DNA of 64,000 nt, taken from positions 7,953,501 through 8,017,500 of the forward strand of contig OU015654.1 of the NCBI GenBank assembly GCA_907165275.2. Direction: 5' to 3'. This document shows, in pieces, positions 35,206 through 46,575 of this stretch (within the stretch, counting starts at the first letter, position 1; every line of letters begins with the position of its first letter). Origin of the DNA: Zygaena filipendulae. Its lineage: Eukaryota > Arthropoda > Insecta > Lepidoptera > Zygaenidae. Under the pieces are notes generated by a model. That model saw nothing but the letters and a program-made list of their open reading frames with translations. It made no database searches and was not told the origin of the DNA. The translations under genes and the position numbers were made by a program.

Positions 35206-35902
35206 AAATATATTAAATATATAGTATAATACAATATTATGTAATTATATGTAGAATATACCACGTTTGCGTGGTTAGATACTGTGGGATCAAGTAGGTA
35301 GATCTGTGTGTTGTGATGTGCATTATTATTATTATATTTAAATAATGACTACAATCTAACTTAAATCTAATTTTAATTCTATTGCATTATCGTCTTCAAT
35401 GATTATTTGGAAACATTTGCAATTATCTGAATCGTCTCTAAATAACTAGTTCTAGGTATTTAGGTATCCGAAGAAATTCATTTTACGCGAATCACCTCGA
35501 CAAGTTATTGTTTTATATGGTACCCAAAACACTTTTGTTTGGCTATCTCTACATATAAGGTAGGTATGTGAAAACTACAGGACGGACTTAGATAAATCTT
35601 GATAACTTTTATGTAGGTAAGTAGCTGCATGAGTATCTAGCTATGCTGAGATAACAAAATAGGATAGGATATCAAAAAATCTTAAAATGTATTTATGCGA
35701 CTTCAGCATTATTTTACGCCATAGCTATTAAGAATAGCAAAGAGATAAAATAATTATGATCAATCTTTTTATCTTATGCGGTTTTCAATCAAGAAAATAC
35801 AATTTCACGCATGAATTGTTCTTTCAGATCATTATGAACCAGATGACACCATTATGTAAAACAACATAAAAAATTGGGCAGTGTGGAGAGTTGATTTGTT
35901 GT

Positions 35903-35910
35903 TATATAAA
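35903..35910 (+). promoter_or_regulatory. TATA box of the cuticular protein gene
   Basis: TATATAAA stands about 190 bases before the start codon at 36095. Transcription would be expected near 35930-35935, giving a 5' leader of about 160 bases. The leader has a minimal upstream frame (ATG AAA TAA at 36034-36042). A TATA box fits a developmentally switched cuticle gene. Confidence 0.65.
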
Positions 35911-36094
35911 ACACGGGCATTACTGCTGTTCGCCTCTATATTGCGATCGGTGGTCACTAGAGACGCGGCCCGAAGCAAGCGCTGCAGCCGCAACGAAGAA
36001 TATAACAATAAAAAAGTGTTGTGATTTATACCAATGAAATAAGTGGCGTAACACTCCACAATACTCAAATAGTGAATTAAATATAGACTTCAAA

Positions 36095-39000
36095 ATGATG
36101 TGGCACCTGTTTTTGGTTAGTACTACCTACTAAGGACCTACCTATAGTACTACCTCTTTATTTAACGATAAGTAGGTAAATGTCAACTAATTTGTTTATA
36201 GTACGGGAGATACCGATGCTAATTCGGGAGACACTCGAGCGTCGTTGGGACCTATTGGGTTTTGAAGATTAGGAGATATAAACAAAATAAGGTTATATGA
36301 TATTTTTTCATTCACCGGTGGGTTTAGCTTCTACAGGCTTTCAAAAATGTAAAAAAAAATAGTATAATGGAAATACTCGAGCGCGTCAGATATTGTAGTT
36401 TAGATACTCCAAGGTGTCTCTGATATCGAAAATATATTCATCTGCCCATTTGCGTGGTGGGGGTGGCCATCCGGAAGGGGAGAAAATGAAAAAAAAAAAC
36501 ATTTACTCGAGCGCGTCAGATATTCAAAGGGGTTGTTAAGTGAGCCTTAAAAATGCACCCCTTCGAAAATCTGCCGATTTGGAGGTGACGCAAGGTAGTA
36601 GCGAATTTTTGAAAATGCAAAAAAAAATCTCAATTTTGAAATACTCGAGCGTGTCAGATTATTTTACAGAAGGTTCAGCTTGCAGTCCAAGTTATGTTGG
36701 CTTAAAATCTGACAATAATTTTGAGGGATATTATTAATCTGACTGCTAGAAACAAAAATTATGATTTATTTTTAATTTATTTTTATTTCTGATGTAAGTT
36801 TAATAACTTTATGAGCTATTTCTTGTTCACAAAAAACACACTTTATATTTCTATGAAATATGTAAAAGCTCACAAAATATTATTCACAAAACTAACTTTA
36901 AATCACAAACAAGCCATTTCGTTTTACATATAATAACATGAACGCGTTGTTTTGTGATGAGCTTTATTATATAATATATATATAATTACATTAAAGTGAA
37001 AGGTGAACCTATAGTTTGATGTAATACTTACCTTAACTTATTTTAATATGTATTTTAACCGACCAAAAAAAGTTATAATTCGACACGTTTAGCGCCGTGG
37101 TATACTGTGATGACGTTATGGCGACGGAAAGTAGTGTGAGGACGGTGCGAGAGAGTGAGAGATAGAGAAAAAGTAAAAGGGAAAGAAAGACAGAGATATG
37201 AATAGGTACATGTTTTACTGCAGCTGCTCGTTCGATTCGAAGACGATTTTTGTTTCTTCGGCTTATGAAAATCGGCAGATTATATTTTTCCCGCTATCCT
37301 TGAGTTATTTACTTTAAAATAAAAAACAAATCAACTGCGCTCGAGAATGTCGAAGTTGCGTTTTTTTTTTGCAAGTTTGTGATCCTCTAACTCCTTTACG
37401 TCACGTTCAAATGGTCAGATTATTCATATACATACTTCTCACTATGTAATTAACCCACCATATCTTAATCTGACGCGCTCGAGTATTTCGAGTTATCGAT
37501 TTTTTTTTACTAATCTGATCGGTTATTCTAGACGCACCCACCAGTGTAGAGGGCCTATATTTGGTGGAGGTACTCAACATGGTGCAAGGTACCCCCCTTA
37601 TGTTCATCTGACGCGCTTTAGCTAATCCACAAATCCCCTCTTGGCGGTCCGTACTATTAGGACTAGCGGGAAAATTTAAGTTATAATCTCACTAGGTACC
37701 TACTTTTATAATAGCTCTAATTATTATAGTAGGTAACTAAAATTAATTACCTACGTGAGATGACCAAAGCGATAAGGCCGCCTTTTGTATACCTATTAAG
37801 TAAATTTAAGGAAATTTGAAAAAACTTTTCATTTATTCGGTGTACAATAAAATGTTGTCTATCTGTCTATTTATTACATGGAGCTTGGATAGAGTCAAGA
37901 CGTGGTATGTAGTTTAAAACGAAATAAAAAGAAACGATGTAGGTAAATAATCATTTCTATTTTATATTAATATTCAATTTGATGTATTTAAATCAAACCA
38001 CATTTACACAACTTTTAAAATCTTTTTTTTAATTACTTACCTACCTAAACTAATCTATTAGCTTGAGCTATTGGTTCCAACTTTTTTTATATAGGCTTTA
38101 TGTATGTAGCAGAAAGCACGTCGCACCGCTGCGAGGTGAAAGTCCTACAAACATACTTTCTTATATTTTTATTATTGGATACCAAAATCTAAATAGTAAT
38201 TCAGTTTAAGTAATTGCCTATACAATGATCTCTAACTCTGATGGAAAAACTTAGTTGTTTGTGGTGACTATGATAACATGGTATACTTATTGGGTATGTA
38301 TAGGTAGGCTTACGATACTCACAGATAATACCTATAGTTATCAACGTCCTATACGCCATTTGTCGGATTAACTATCGCTATAGTTCCCACGCTGTTCGAA
38401 AGTGTGAAATGTGAAATGTTCCAGCTTAAATATTACCAACCTAACTGTACCTACTATCAAGTGGCTCTAAAAACTTTTGGTTACTGATACGAGTAAAAGA
38501 AGTTTATATATAACACTTTAATGTTTTTAATTCGATAACTTTAATTTTTTTAACAAGTCCGAATAAATTTCAACATCTATTTGCTTAAACACTAATACGT
38601 TTATTTTATAAACTTCCAGAAAAATATCAAGCTTAGCAAAATTGTCAATTTTAAGGGACACATGTTTAATATCAGGGAACTTTAATACCACTACATGCAG
38701 TGGAATAAAGCGCGATATAATATTGTATTAGGTGTAAATCACAGATAAATAGGTATAATACTAGTGTTGAAAACTGACGATGTTCATAATCTCACGCTGA
38801 CAAATGTAGGTAGGTACTAGATATAAGTATTACGTAATATTATGTTCCGAATCTTCTTTAAAAGAACCTTGTTCTCTAGGTATGATAGGTAAAATTTCTT
38901 TTCTTCGCGATCATAATTCGCGCTCTATTTGACTCACTTTCATTTCAATTTTCAGCTATAGCCAAGATACTTCTGAATAATATTTCGTTGCCTATAACTA

Positions 39001-42000
39001 GTTTTGAAGGTTATACAAACTTTGGGTGTTTGTTTGTTTGTAATTTGATAGATATGATGCCAATATTAGGCATGGAAAGTCTATCAGCTCTATGTATGTA
39101 TATTACATGACACTGTATAATCAAATCCAGTGATGTTAATCACATTGTTGTATCAAATATTAATGTAGGCACATAGGTAGGTACTCGCTGTTCCCTGCGA
39201 TTTCGCCCGCATTAATTTTGTAGTTTTCGCGATAATTCCGGGATAAAAGTATACTCCATGTCCCCTAACAACGTGTATAGGTATTTCGTCATTATCTGTT
39301 GAATAGTTAAGGCGTGAAGGCGTAACATTTCATAAACTCACATTCGCATTTAATCCTACTAATATTATAAATGTGAAAGTGTGGATGTTTGGATGTTTGT
39401 TACTCAGTCACGCAAAAACGGCTGAACGGATTTGGATGAAGCTTGGCATACACGTTGTCAGGGATACAGAGGACATAGGGTATTTTTTATCCCGGAATTC
39501 CCGCGGGAACTCCGAAATTACCGCGGGTGAAACCGTGGGGCACAACTAATAAGAAATAGGAAGTCAATGGTAAATAAATTAAAAAAAAATCTATGCACTG
39601 AAAATTACGAATACAGGTGCTTACCTCGCTGTATTTCTATTTTCATTATTCATCTAAAACTATATCCTCTTTATAATGTGTCTTTAGATTCTAAAGCTTG
39701 GTGTCAAACCAACCAACCAAACTTGGGAAACCGTAAAATCAGAGAGGTGCTATTCTAGTCCTCCACGCAGAACTGTCTCGTTCTAACTAGTGTAAAAATA
39801 CGTGTGAACGCTTTCTTAATTTGGATGCAAATAAAAATAAAAAATACATGATACTTCCTCAGTAAAATTTATTGCCGTAGGTATATAAGGAACTTTATCT
39901 ACTTCAATTGCCTACCAACCACCTTTTTCTGTATTAAGAATCCAAAATTATGTACCTAGAGCAAGCAAAATCGATGCCTTTCGGGGTCAACAACAGACAA
40001 GCTAGTCATATGATCTCGTTGAAGTCTTTTACTGTCACCTACAATTTTATACCTCGTAATTACTGTTCCACGCGGTTTCTCGTTGGGAAATCTTAGTTGT
40101 CAGGACATAAGCTATCTATGTCTTTCCAATCATGAACACGATTCACGTTCACCAAAAACCGACCTTCAAAAACACAAAACTAAAAAGCTATAGATAACAA
40201 AATACCGATTTAATCCGAAAGACAAAAATACACGTAATATTTTTATTGGTTTGTGCTACCACTGATCGGTTTGAATTCGGTGCCAAGCCTTGATGCCCAC
40301 TTGGGTTGTTCTGCTCACGACGAGCTCGTGGCGGGAGTGGACCTACCCCATCTACTCACTCCATATTTGGCTTGTCATCGACTTCAAACCGATCAGTGGT
40401 AGCAAAAACCAATAATAATAATATTACGTGTATTTTTGTCTTTTGGATAAAATCATTTGTATTTTTAGTTTTTAGTTTTCTGTTTTTGGAAGTCGGTTTT
40501 AATTTTTTTGTTAAAATTTTGTTTGTTATTTTATCTATGTACTAACTTAAATATGTAGATATAGATATGTTTTAAAGCTATTATAAAAACTATAATGTAA
40601 TATTCTATTTTAAACAGTATTCTGCCGTGGTATAACTGAAAAGCCGTTATCCGACATGGTTGATTTTTTACTTTTAATGCTACATTTATAAGAAAAAAAT
40701 CTATGAATCTTTATTTGCGGTTTTTTGCTAACTTGAATAGTTGGCATTTTATTCGATGAATCATAAGATTTTAAAAACACTGATGATTAACTATAAAAAT
40801 AAATGAAATGTTAGGTTTACAATATGACAAGCAAATCATTCGAAAGTATTTTAGTTGATCAATTTTTGGTACCCCTTATAGTATCCAATAGGTTTAAATG
40901 TTTTTCACGCGTTACCTACTCAAAACAAGGGTTTGGTGGATAACTGCAACATTACAGATAGGCAGTGGCGGATTTACAAATTTGCCGCCAATAGGCTATA
41001 CAAATTTTTTCGTCCCTACCAACTTCTACAATTCGATACCCTAGTTCAAAATCATGTAAATTGCAATCTTTTCATCAATAAAATTGTACCTTAATGATTT
41101 GTGTACTAATGGATCAATGTTTCAGTGCTTAGATTTTTTGACAACCTAACCATGTTGTTATGATTGCACAATAAAATAGTTTTTTGGTAAAATTTTGGCC
41201 CCGTATTTGCCACCCCTAAAATCCCTAGGCTCCAGCCTGTTCAGCTTGCTGGTAAATCCGTCACTGCAGATAGGTATAACACGGCAGTATTGTTGGCTAT
41301 AGATGGTATTGTTGAAATCTATATTAACCTTGTTCAGTCTAGCCACAAAAGTGGCTATCTAGCACTCTCAACTGTTAGATAGGTACTCAATGCTTTCTAG
41401 GATCAATTCTGCTTACGAATAATACAAAACCGCACTGGTCCTGCATCGATAACGATCTCACCTCACAGTACGATACTATTGCAAACTCGCTTTAAACCGA
41501 TCGACCGTCGCGGCGCAGGAGTGGATGAGGGGAGACCTTATCGATGTAGAAGCGGTGCGGTATCATAATATGATTCGCGTGAGTAGAATCGCTCCTCAAA
41601 TCTGAACCTAGTACCCATAAAATGATTGCCTTATTGACTTTCGACCGCAATAACTATTAGGTTACATTTAGTTTAGTCAAATTCCACACACCACAAAGGA
41701 AAAAGGAGAGCACTTTTGACTCTATAGTCCCATTATTCTTTTTTCCAAACGGTAGGTATTCATTTCAAAACTAGTTCACTCAAAAGTCAAACCAAGGAGC
41801 TGCTTTATTGGTTTTGTACACAGGCGCTGGCAAGGGTAGGATCGATTCTGCTGGTACGAGTAGTTTGCATGTTTGCATATTATGTGGTCCTCATCTAGTC
41901 ATCACTAAATATTAATTTATTCACGCACTTGTCTTACCTTATAGGACTAATTGTTGAACAGAAGTTTTAGTGTTACTACCTATTATATGATCTCTCGTTA

Positions 42001-45000
42001 CGATTAAGATCCATAGATAGGTACTATAATAAATGAGTAGATCCGCGATTCTGTGAATTGAATATTATTAACAAAAATTGACAGGAGGCGGTAAAAGAAG
42101 AGTAACCGAGCACAAAAAAAGAGTTTTTTAAATTCTTTTCTGTCTGTCTGTTCACGATAATCTCCAAACCTACTGAACGGATTGTCATGCGGTTTTCACA
42201 GGTAGATTAAGCTTAACCTGGAGCTACATACAGGCTTTGTTCCATTGAAATCGGATGTCGGGAAAAAAAGTTGTTGTAAGTATAAAAACGTTTCACGCAG
42301 GTAAAACCGCGGGGCACAGCTAGTTGTAAAATAAAATGTTTGAAAGTTTCAAATCATACCGTTCGGCGTCAACGTGATCAATTTTTTTACCATTAAAGTT
42401 TTGTTATTTTCCTCCGATTAGATAATGGTGCCGCAAAGTAGGTTATGTAGGTAAAATATACGTACGAATGATATTGAATCTATACTAATATTATAAAGCT
42501 GATGAGTTTGATTGTTTGTTTGTTTGCATGAACGAGCTAATCTTAAGTGTTAGATAGCCCATTTAACGGCCAAGCCACATATTCTGACTAAGGTGTAGAG
42601 TTTGAGAAGTTAGGCCTTGTAGAGTTAGGGTATGTAGAGCTTGGCTCTACATGAGATCTGATAACTTTTTGACAGTGCCCGGCAAATGGAATCGTCTTGG
42701 CATCATTTTACATGAATATTTTTTTGGTGGGATTTCATTTCTTTTTGTAAGTCAAAATTGCGGAATACTCATACAAACTTCCATCCCCTAGTTTAAGAGG
42801 TTGGGGGATAAAAGTTACAAGTTTTATAATTTTTTTGTTGTTTGTGTATTAATACTAGTTTACATGCCAAATTTCAGCTTTCTAGGACATGAAGAAATAC
42901 TTACCCTAAGAATTTTGATGATCATAAGGGAGGCAGTGACGAAATCAGGGTTTTTTAAATATCAATAAAATCTAAAGTATATGAGCTATGCAATTAAAAC
43001 TTTATCTATATGTTTGATAAGTCTACTATTGACAACATATCCCGAGAATTTCGTTTATCTGGTATAATACAAACCCAAGTTATAAGGGTTCAAAAAAACG
43101 ACGAAGCGCTTCGAGAAAAGATAGGTATCGCTTGGCTCGTCTTGGCGGCCCGGGGCACTACCGTGCCCCCAGATACCTAAAGAAAGTGAAGTTTCCATAA
43201 TTCAAACCTTTTTTTCATTGCAACCTTGAGCAAGAAATGTCAAAGACAAGGGTCACAGCATTTGTTACGTAAATTATGACCCTATTTCAATTACAATTTG
43301 TAACAAAAACGGTTGAATTTCTATAGGTTTTTCGATGTCGAAACAAAATATAAATGTTACTAACAAATATAAATTGATAAATTGTGATGATACTACAATA
43401 TACTACTATATAACTACTACTGTTACAGTTATATACTTAATTCCACGTTTTAAATAAGAACATAGAACGATAACATAAACTTTTATGAAGTTTGTCGGGT
43501 GGAAGTTAGAAATACCGACCTAATACAGATCTTGTTGTAATTGAATAAAAATTTATTGTTATTATTAGGTATATTGAAATAAGAAATTATAAATAAAAAG
43601 ACAGGTGATCGAAGGCAGTTACGGTCCACTTATCTGACGCGGAGGTGCGACAAAGCAGCTGCTTGTTTAACGTCGTAATTTTCTTCGTAGGAATAGTTAC
43701 TCATTTATTTTTCTATTATTGTGACATAGTTTTCTTTAATTGAAGATTACGTGGAGTAGGTAACGTAATAAGATTGTCAACTGCAACATTGGCTTTTTTA
43801 TTATTGTTTGTTAAGCAACCGGCACTAAAGTCTACAAAGATTTTTGCTGAGTTATCGTTGTTAAACGGGAGTTATTTTATTCAACAGCTATTGCCTATTA
43901 TTATAGATAGATATTTTGGTTTTAATTGAATAACTTATAATATAATGGTTTACGACTTGCGTAAGTACCTAATAAAAGTTATCTATATGTTTCAGTTCTT
44001 GCCATCATTGCTTTGCACCATTGCTATTAAAGTACCGAATAATAACAATGAGGAAAAAGTCAAACCATTTTCAACGATAGGACCGGAAACAGATTATGGG
44101 ACGTCAAGTCCTATAAACTACCAAGACGAAGAACTTGTTGACAGTTACTTCACGACGCCGGAACCTAGCACAGAAGAGTTACTACCACCCGGTTTAGAAG
44201 CACCGGCCACATACCTTCTACCTCCATCCTCTGATAAAACAGACTACTATTACGCCCCAACAGAACCAAGCTCGCAGTCAGATTGGTATCCAATTGTACA
44301 AACACGACCTAACAAATATGAACAACAACAAGAATCTATTCCTGTCTACGAGTCTGATGACCAATCAGTAGTTACCAAGAAGGTTAGGAAACCATCGCAA
44401 CGGTTAGAAGCACCATTTGAAACTCCTGATTTTGCAATTGTGGCACCATCGCAACAGCAGAAATTACCAGTTGAAGAAATTAAAAAGCCTTTCAGTGTCC
44501 CAATACCAATATACCCAATGCGTTTAGCAAAAGCAAACCGTAACCTTAATCCTCCAATACACACAAAAGCGATTTCTTCGAGTTTGAAATTCGCTGGCGT
44601 AGATCCAACGATCGCTTTGCACCTTACGCCACCGAAGCCACAGTTAGTGAAATACAAAAACCCGACCAAATTGTACCCTAAAAAGTACTCCGGAAGCTTT
44701 AAGCCGATACCAATCCCGATAGCACAGTTCGCGGAAGATCAAGTGGAAGTGCCCACGGCTAAACCTCTAAAAGTCTACATGCCAGCTGGGACTTCAGAAA
44801 TCGAATATTTACTACCCATTGACCAGAAGAAACTGTATAATTACCAACAACTGGAGCAAAAACGGAAACTAAAAGAGAATGAAGAAGCTCAGGTACCTAA
44901 GGTTATTTAAAATTAATTTGCAACCAACAACCGCATATAAAGGAATTAATCAAGTTTATTTTTCTTTTAAGCAGCAAGTGTCAGCTCCCGCAAACGTTGA

Positions 45001-46575
45001 AGAAAAGTATGGAGGTTCGACATCAGAACAACAAACTTTAGAGACTAACCAAAAATACCCAAGAGTGTACTCGAACGCAGGGGACGTGTATTCTGCTCCA
45101 TTACAACAGGCGCCCTCGGTGACTTCACAAAGCGACGCGGTGGCAGCGGCGCCCCCGCCCGGCGAGCGTACTGAATTCCGTATGCACGGGATGAAGGGAC
45201 CGCACAGTTATCAATTCGGATATGATACAGGAAAAGGGTAACATAATATTATTATGACTTTGACACATACTACAATATATTATATAACCTTGATAAAAAA
45301 AGATGAAACCTTCAATTTTAGTTAAAAGTTCCCAATAAAATATAATTTATAAGTAGATGTAGCCCGCAACACGTAGGAGCGTAGGTCGAAATAAATTTAA
45401 CTGAATAAGTCAAGTATATTGTTACATCTTTATTTAGCTCTCTGTTCTGTGGTCCATACTTATAATATCATTGGATCCATCTAATACGGTGTCCTTTTTC
45501 ATTGTATACTTATCAGCCAGGCTCACTTCACTTCAAAAGGAGTGAAAATTTGATCGAGACCTACGTCACGAGTAGCTTAAGCTGAAACTTTCTTAAATTC
45601 TTATGTTCCTTTTCCTTAGGTACTTACTGTAAATGCACTATTTTATTATTATTATGAACTAAGAAGCAAGACAGATCATAACAGCGATCTACATATTTTA
45701 TACCAATGTCCTTATGCAGTCTCAGTCTAGAGTATTGTAATTTTTAATTCTTTTAAATATGGCAATGTAGATACTTTTGCGTTTGTTTTTATCTTCTACT
45801 TTATGATGAACTTTTATGGACTCCTAAAATTTTAAATAAATATATTTAGGGAGACTGGGTTGTTCATAGACTGCGAAACGGCCTCTTACTAATGGCCTGT
45901 GACACATACAAGTCTACGCCGCCGGCTTGATTGCACACGCGGCGAGCGATGAAGTTTGAAAATCGAAATTCAAGTGGATATTGTCCAGTCCAACACACAT
46001 CCATGCAGCAGTAACAGCTTTCACCGCTATCACCTCTGGGCTCGCCGCTACGTTGTGGTGGGGTGGAGACACGAAGTTGGCGGGGGGCGGAATGTAGCTT
46101 ATTTAGCCTTCTTTACGTAGTAAGAGTGATCAGTGATTAGCGTTCTTTGATATAGTGCGGCCTTTATTCACTATGACCATCAACATTCTTTGCCCACAAT
46201 CCGCGTCCCAAAAACACAATTGCAAACGCGCCAGATGCCAAAATATTAGAAATTAATATTCTTTATGCCCTAAGACACGTTGCAAACGTTTTTTTTTTTT
46301 TTTAAGAGAAACTACTAGAGCACGCGGGAATTAAAATTTTTGTGGCGATATTAGATATAGTCACAGTGAATAAGGGTCCTGAATACTAAAATGTATAACG
46401 TGTCCCATGCAGCAAGAACCGTCAATTCCGGTACGAGGAGCGCGACAACAACGGCCACGTGCGCGGCCACTACGGCTACATGGACAAGCGCGGCAAGCTG
46501 CGCGTCGTCAACTACGACGCCCACCCAGAGCACGGCTTCCACGCGGACGCGCCCGTCGAGAAAGATGACCATTAA
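36095..46575 (+). CDS. RR-type cuticular protein, 4 coding exons
   Basis: Secreted structural protein of the cuticle; the RR (chitin_bind_4) domain binds chitin fibres. Exons: 36095-36115, 43996-44892, 44972-45237, 46413-46575; phases agree and give about 448 residues. Exon 1 encodes only MMWHLFL; joined to exon 2 it gives MMWHLFLFLPSLLCTIAIK, a good signal peptide. Residues 20-380 form a long P/Y/E/Q-rich extension (ELLPPGLEAPATYLLPP, YEQQQESIPVYES). The RR domain at about 383-438 has HSYQFGYDTGKGKNRQ, EERDNNGHVRGHYGYMD, GKLRVVNYDAHPEHGF. The exon 3 acceptor is a tandem NAGNAG. If exon 1 is wrong, in-frame starts exist at 43945 or 43987. Which CPR it is cannot be named. Confidence 0.88.
36199..37656. 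mobile_element. TTA-flanked 1.46-kb transposon with subterminal repeats, copy 1
   Basis: The ends are TAGTACGG and CCGTACTA (8-base terminal inverted repeat), flanked on both sides by TTA (36196-36198 and 37657-37659), a 3-base target duplication. The motif CTCGAGCGCGTCAGAT or a close variant occurs at 36234, 36376-36391, 36506-36521 and 36644-36659 in plus orientation, and at 37337-37345, 37468-37483 and 37606-37618 inverted. No transposase is encoded; the only frame of note is 65 codons at 36540. A 3-base TWA duplication fits PIF/Harbinger, but the class is inference. It lies in intron 1 of the cuticular gene. Confidence 0.88.
37660..39180. other. Intron 1 spacer of the cuticular gene
   Basis: AT-rich with no coding frame. 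The one recognisable piece is a plus-oriented LINE tail at about 37750-37875 (GCGATAAGGCCGCC, then GGTGTACAATAAA and TCTATCTGTCTAT). The rest shows frequent TAGGTA words and nothing else I can name. Confidence 0.5.
39181..39550. repeat. Two interspersed GCGGTTTCACCCGCG repeats, head to head
   Basis: A minus-oriented copy (CTGTTCCCTGCGATTTCGCC) at about 39187-39345 is followed by a plus-oriented copy at about 39355-39550 that starts CTACTAATATTATAAATGTG and ends CCGCGGGTGAAACCGTGGGG. The second is one of the most complete copies in the window. Between 39551 and 40150 I see nothing further. Confidence 0.75.
40155..40500. mobile_element. Solo copy of the nested ACCGACTTCCAAAAACA element
   Basis: It begins AAAACCGACCTTCAAAAACA and ends TTTTTGGAAGTCGGTTTT. 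The interior matches 33666-34034 and the end of the window (63681 on), including TGCTACCACTGATCGGT and its inverted partner. Existing alone here shows it is an independent element. The following 40501-41430 has no recognisable feature. Confidence 0.78.
41430..41563. repeat. Small imperfect foldback element
   Basis: Left ACCGCACTGGTCCTGCATCG and right CGATGTAGAAGCGGTGCGGT are imperfect reverse complements, extending inward through ATCGATAACGATCTC. The span is about 134 bases, unusually GC-rich for the surroundings. Confidence 0.5.
42125..42326 (+). repeat. Diverged interspersed GCGGTTTCACCCGCG repeat
   Basis: The copy runs from CTGTCTGTCTGTTCACGATA through CCTACTGAACGGATTGTCAT to GGTAAAACCGCGGGGCACAG and CTAG. 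A second copy begins at about 42481 (ATACTAATATTATAAAGCTG) and breaks off. From 42540 to 43940 only unclassified AT-rich DNA is seen. Confidence 0.65.
46159..46379. mobile_element. MITE next to the last splice acceptor of the cuticular gene
   Basis: It matches 26520-26751 (CATTCTTTGCCCACAATCCG against CATTCCTTGCCCATAACTCG, then GTCCCAAAAACACAAT and TTTTGTGGCG). Ends CCTTTATTCACTATGACCA and CAGTGAATAAGGG are imperfect inverted repeats. It ends 33 bases before exon 4 at 46413. Confidence 0.72.

Noticed and set aside
36540..36737. 65-codon frame conserved between the two 1.46-kb transposon copies (also 59777-59974)
   Set aside because: Similarity is expected from the high identity of the copies; it contains the CTCGAGCG motif itself and shows no protein family.
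43945..43995. In-frame N-terminal extension of cuticular exon 2, and a possible 35-base intron (GTAAGT to TTTCAG)
   Set aside because: A 35-base intron is too short for an insect and would break the frame. The exon at 36095 gives a better signal peptide in the right phase.
44346..44669. 107-codon minus-strand frame
   Set aside because: Shadow of cuticular gene exon 2.
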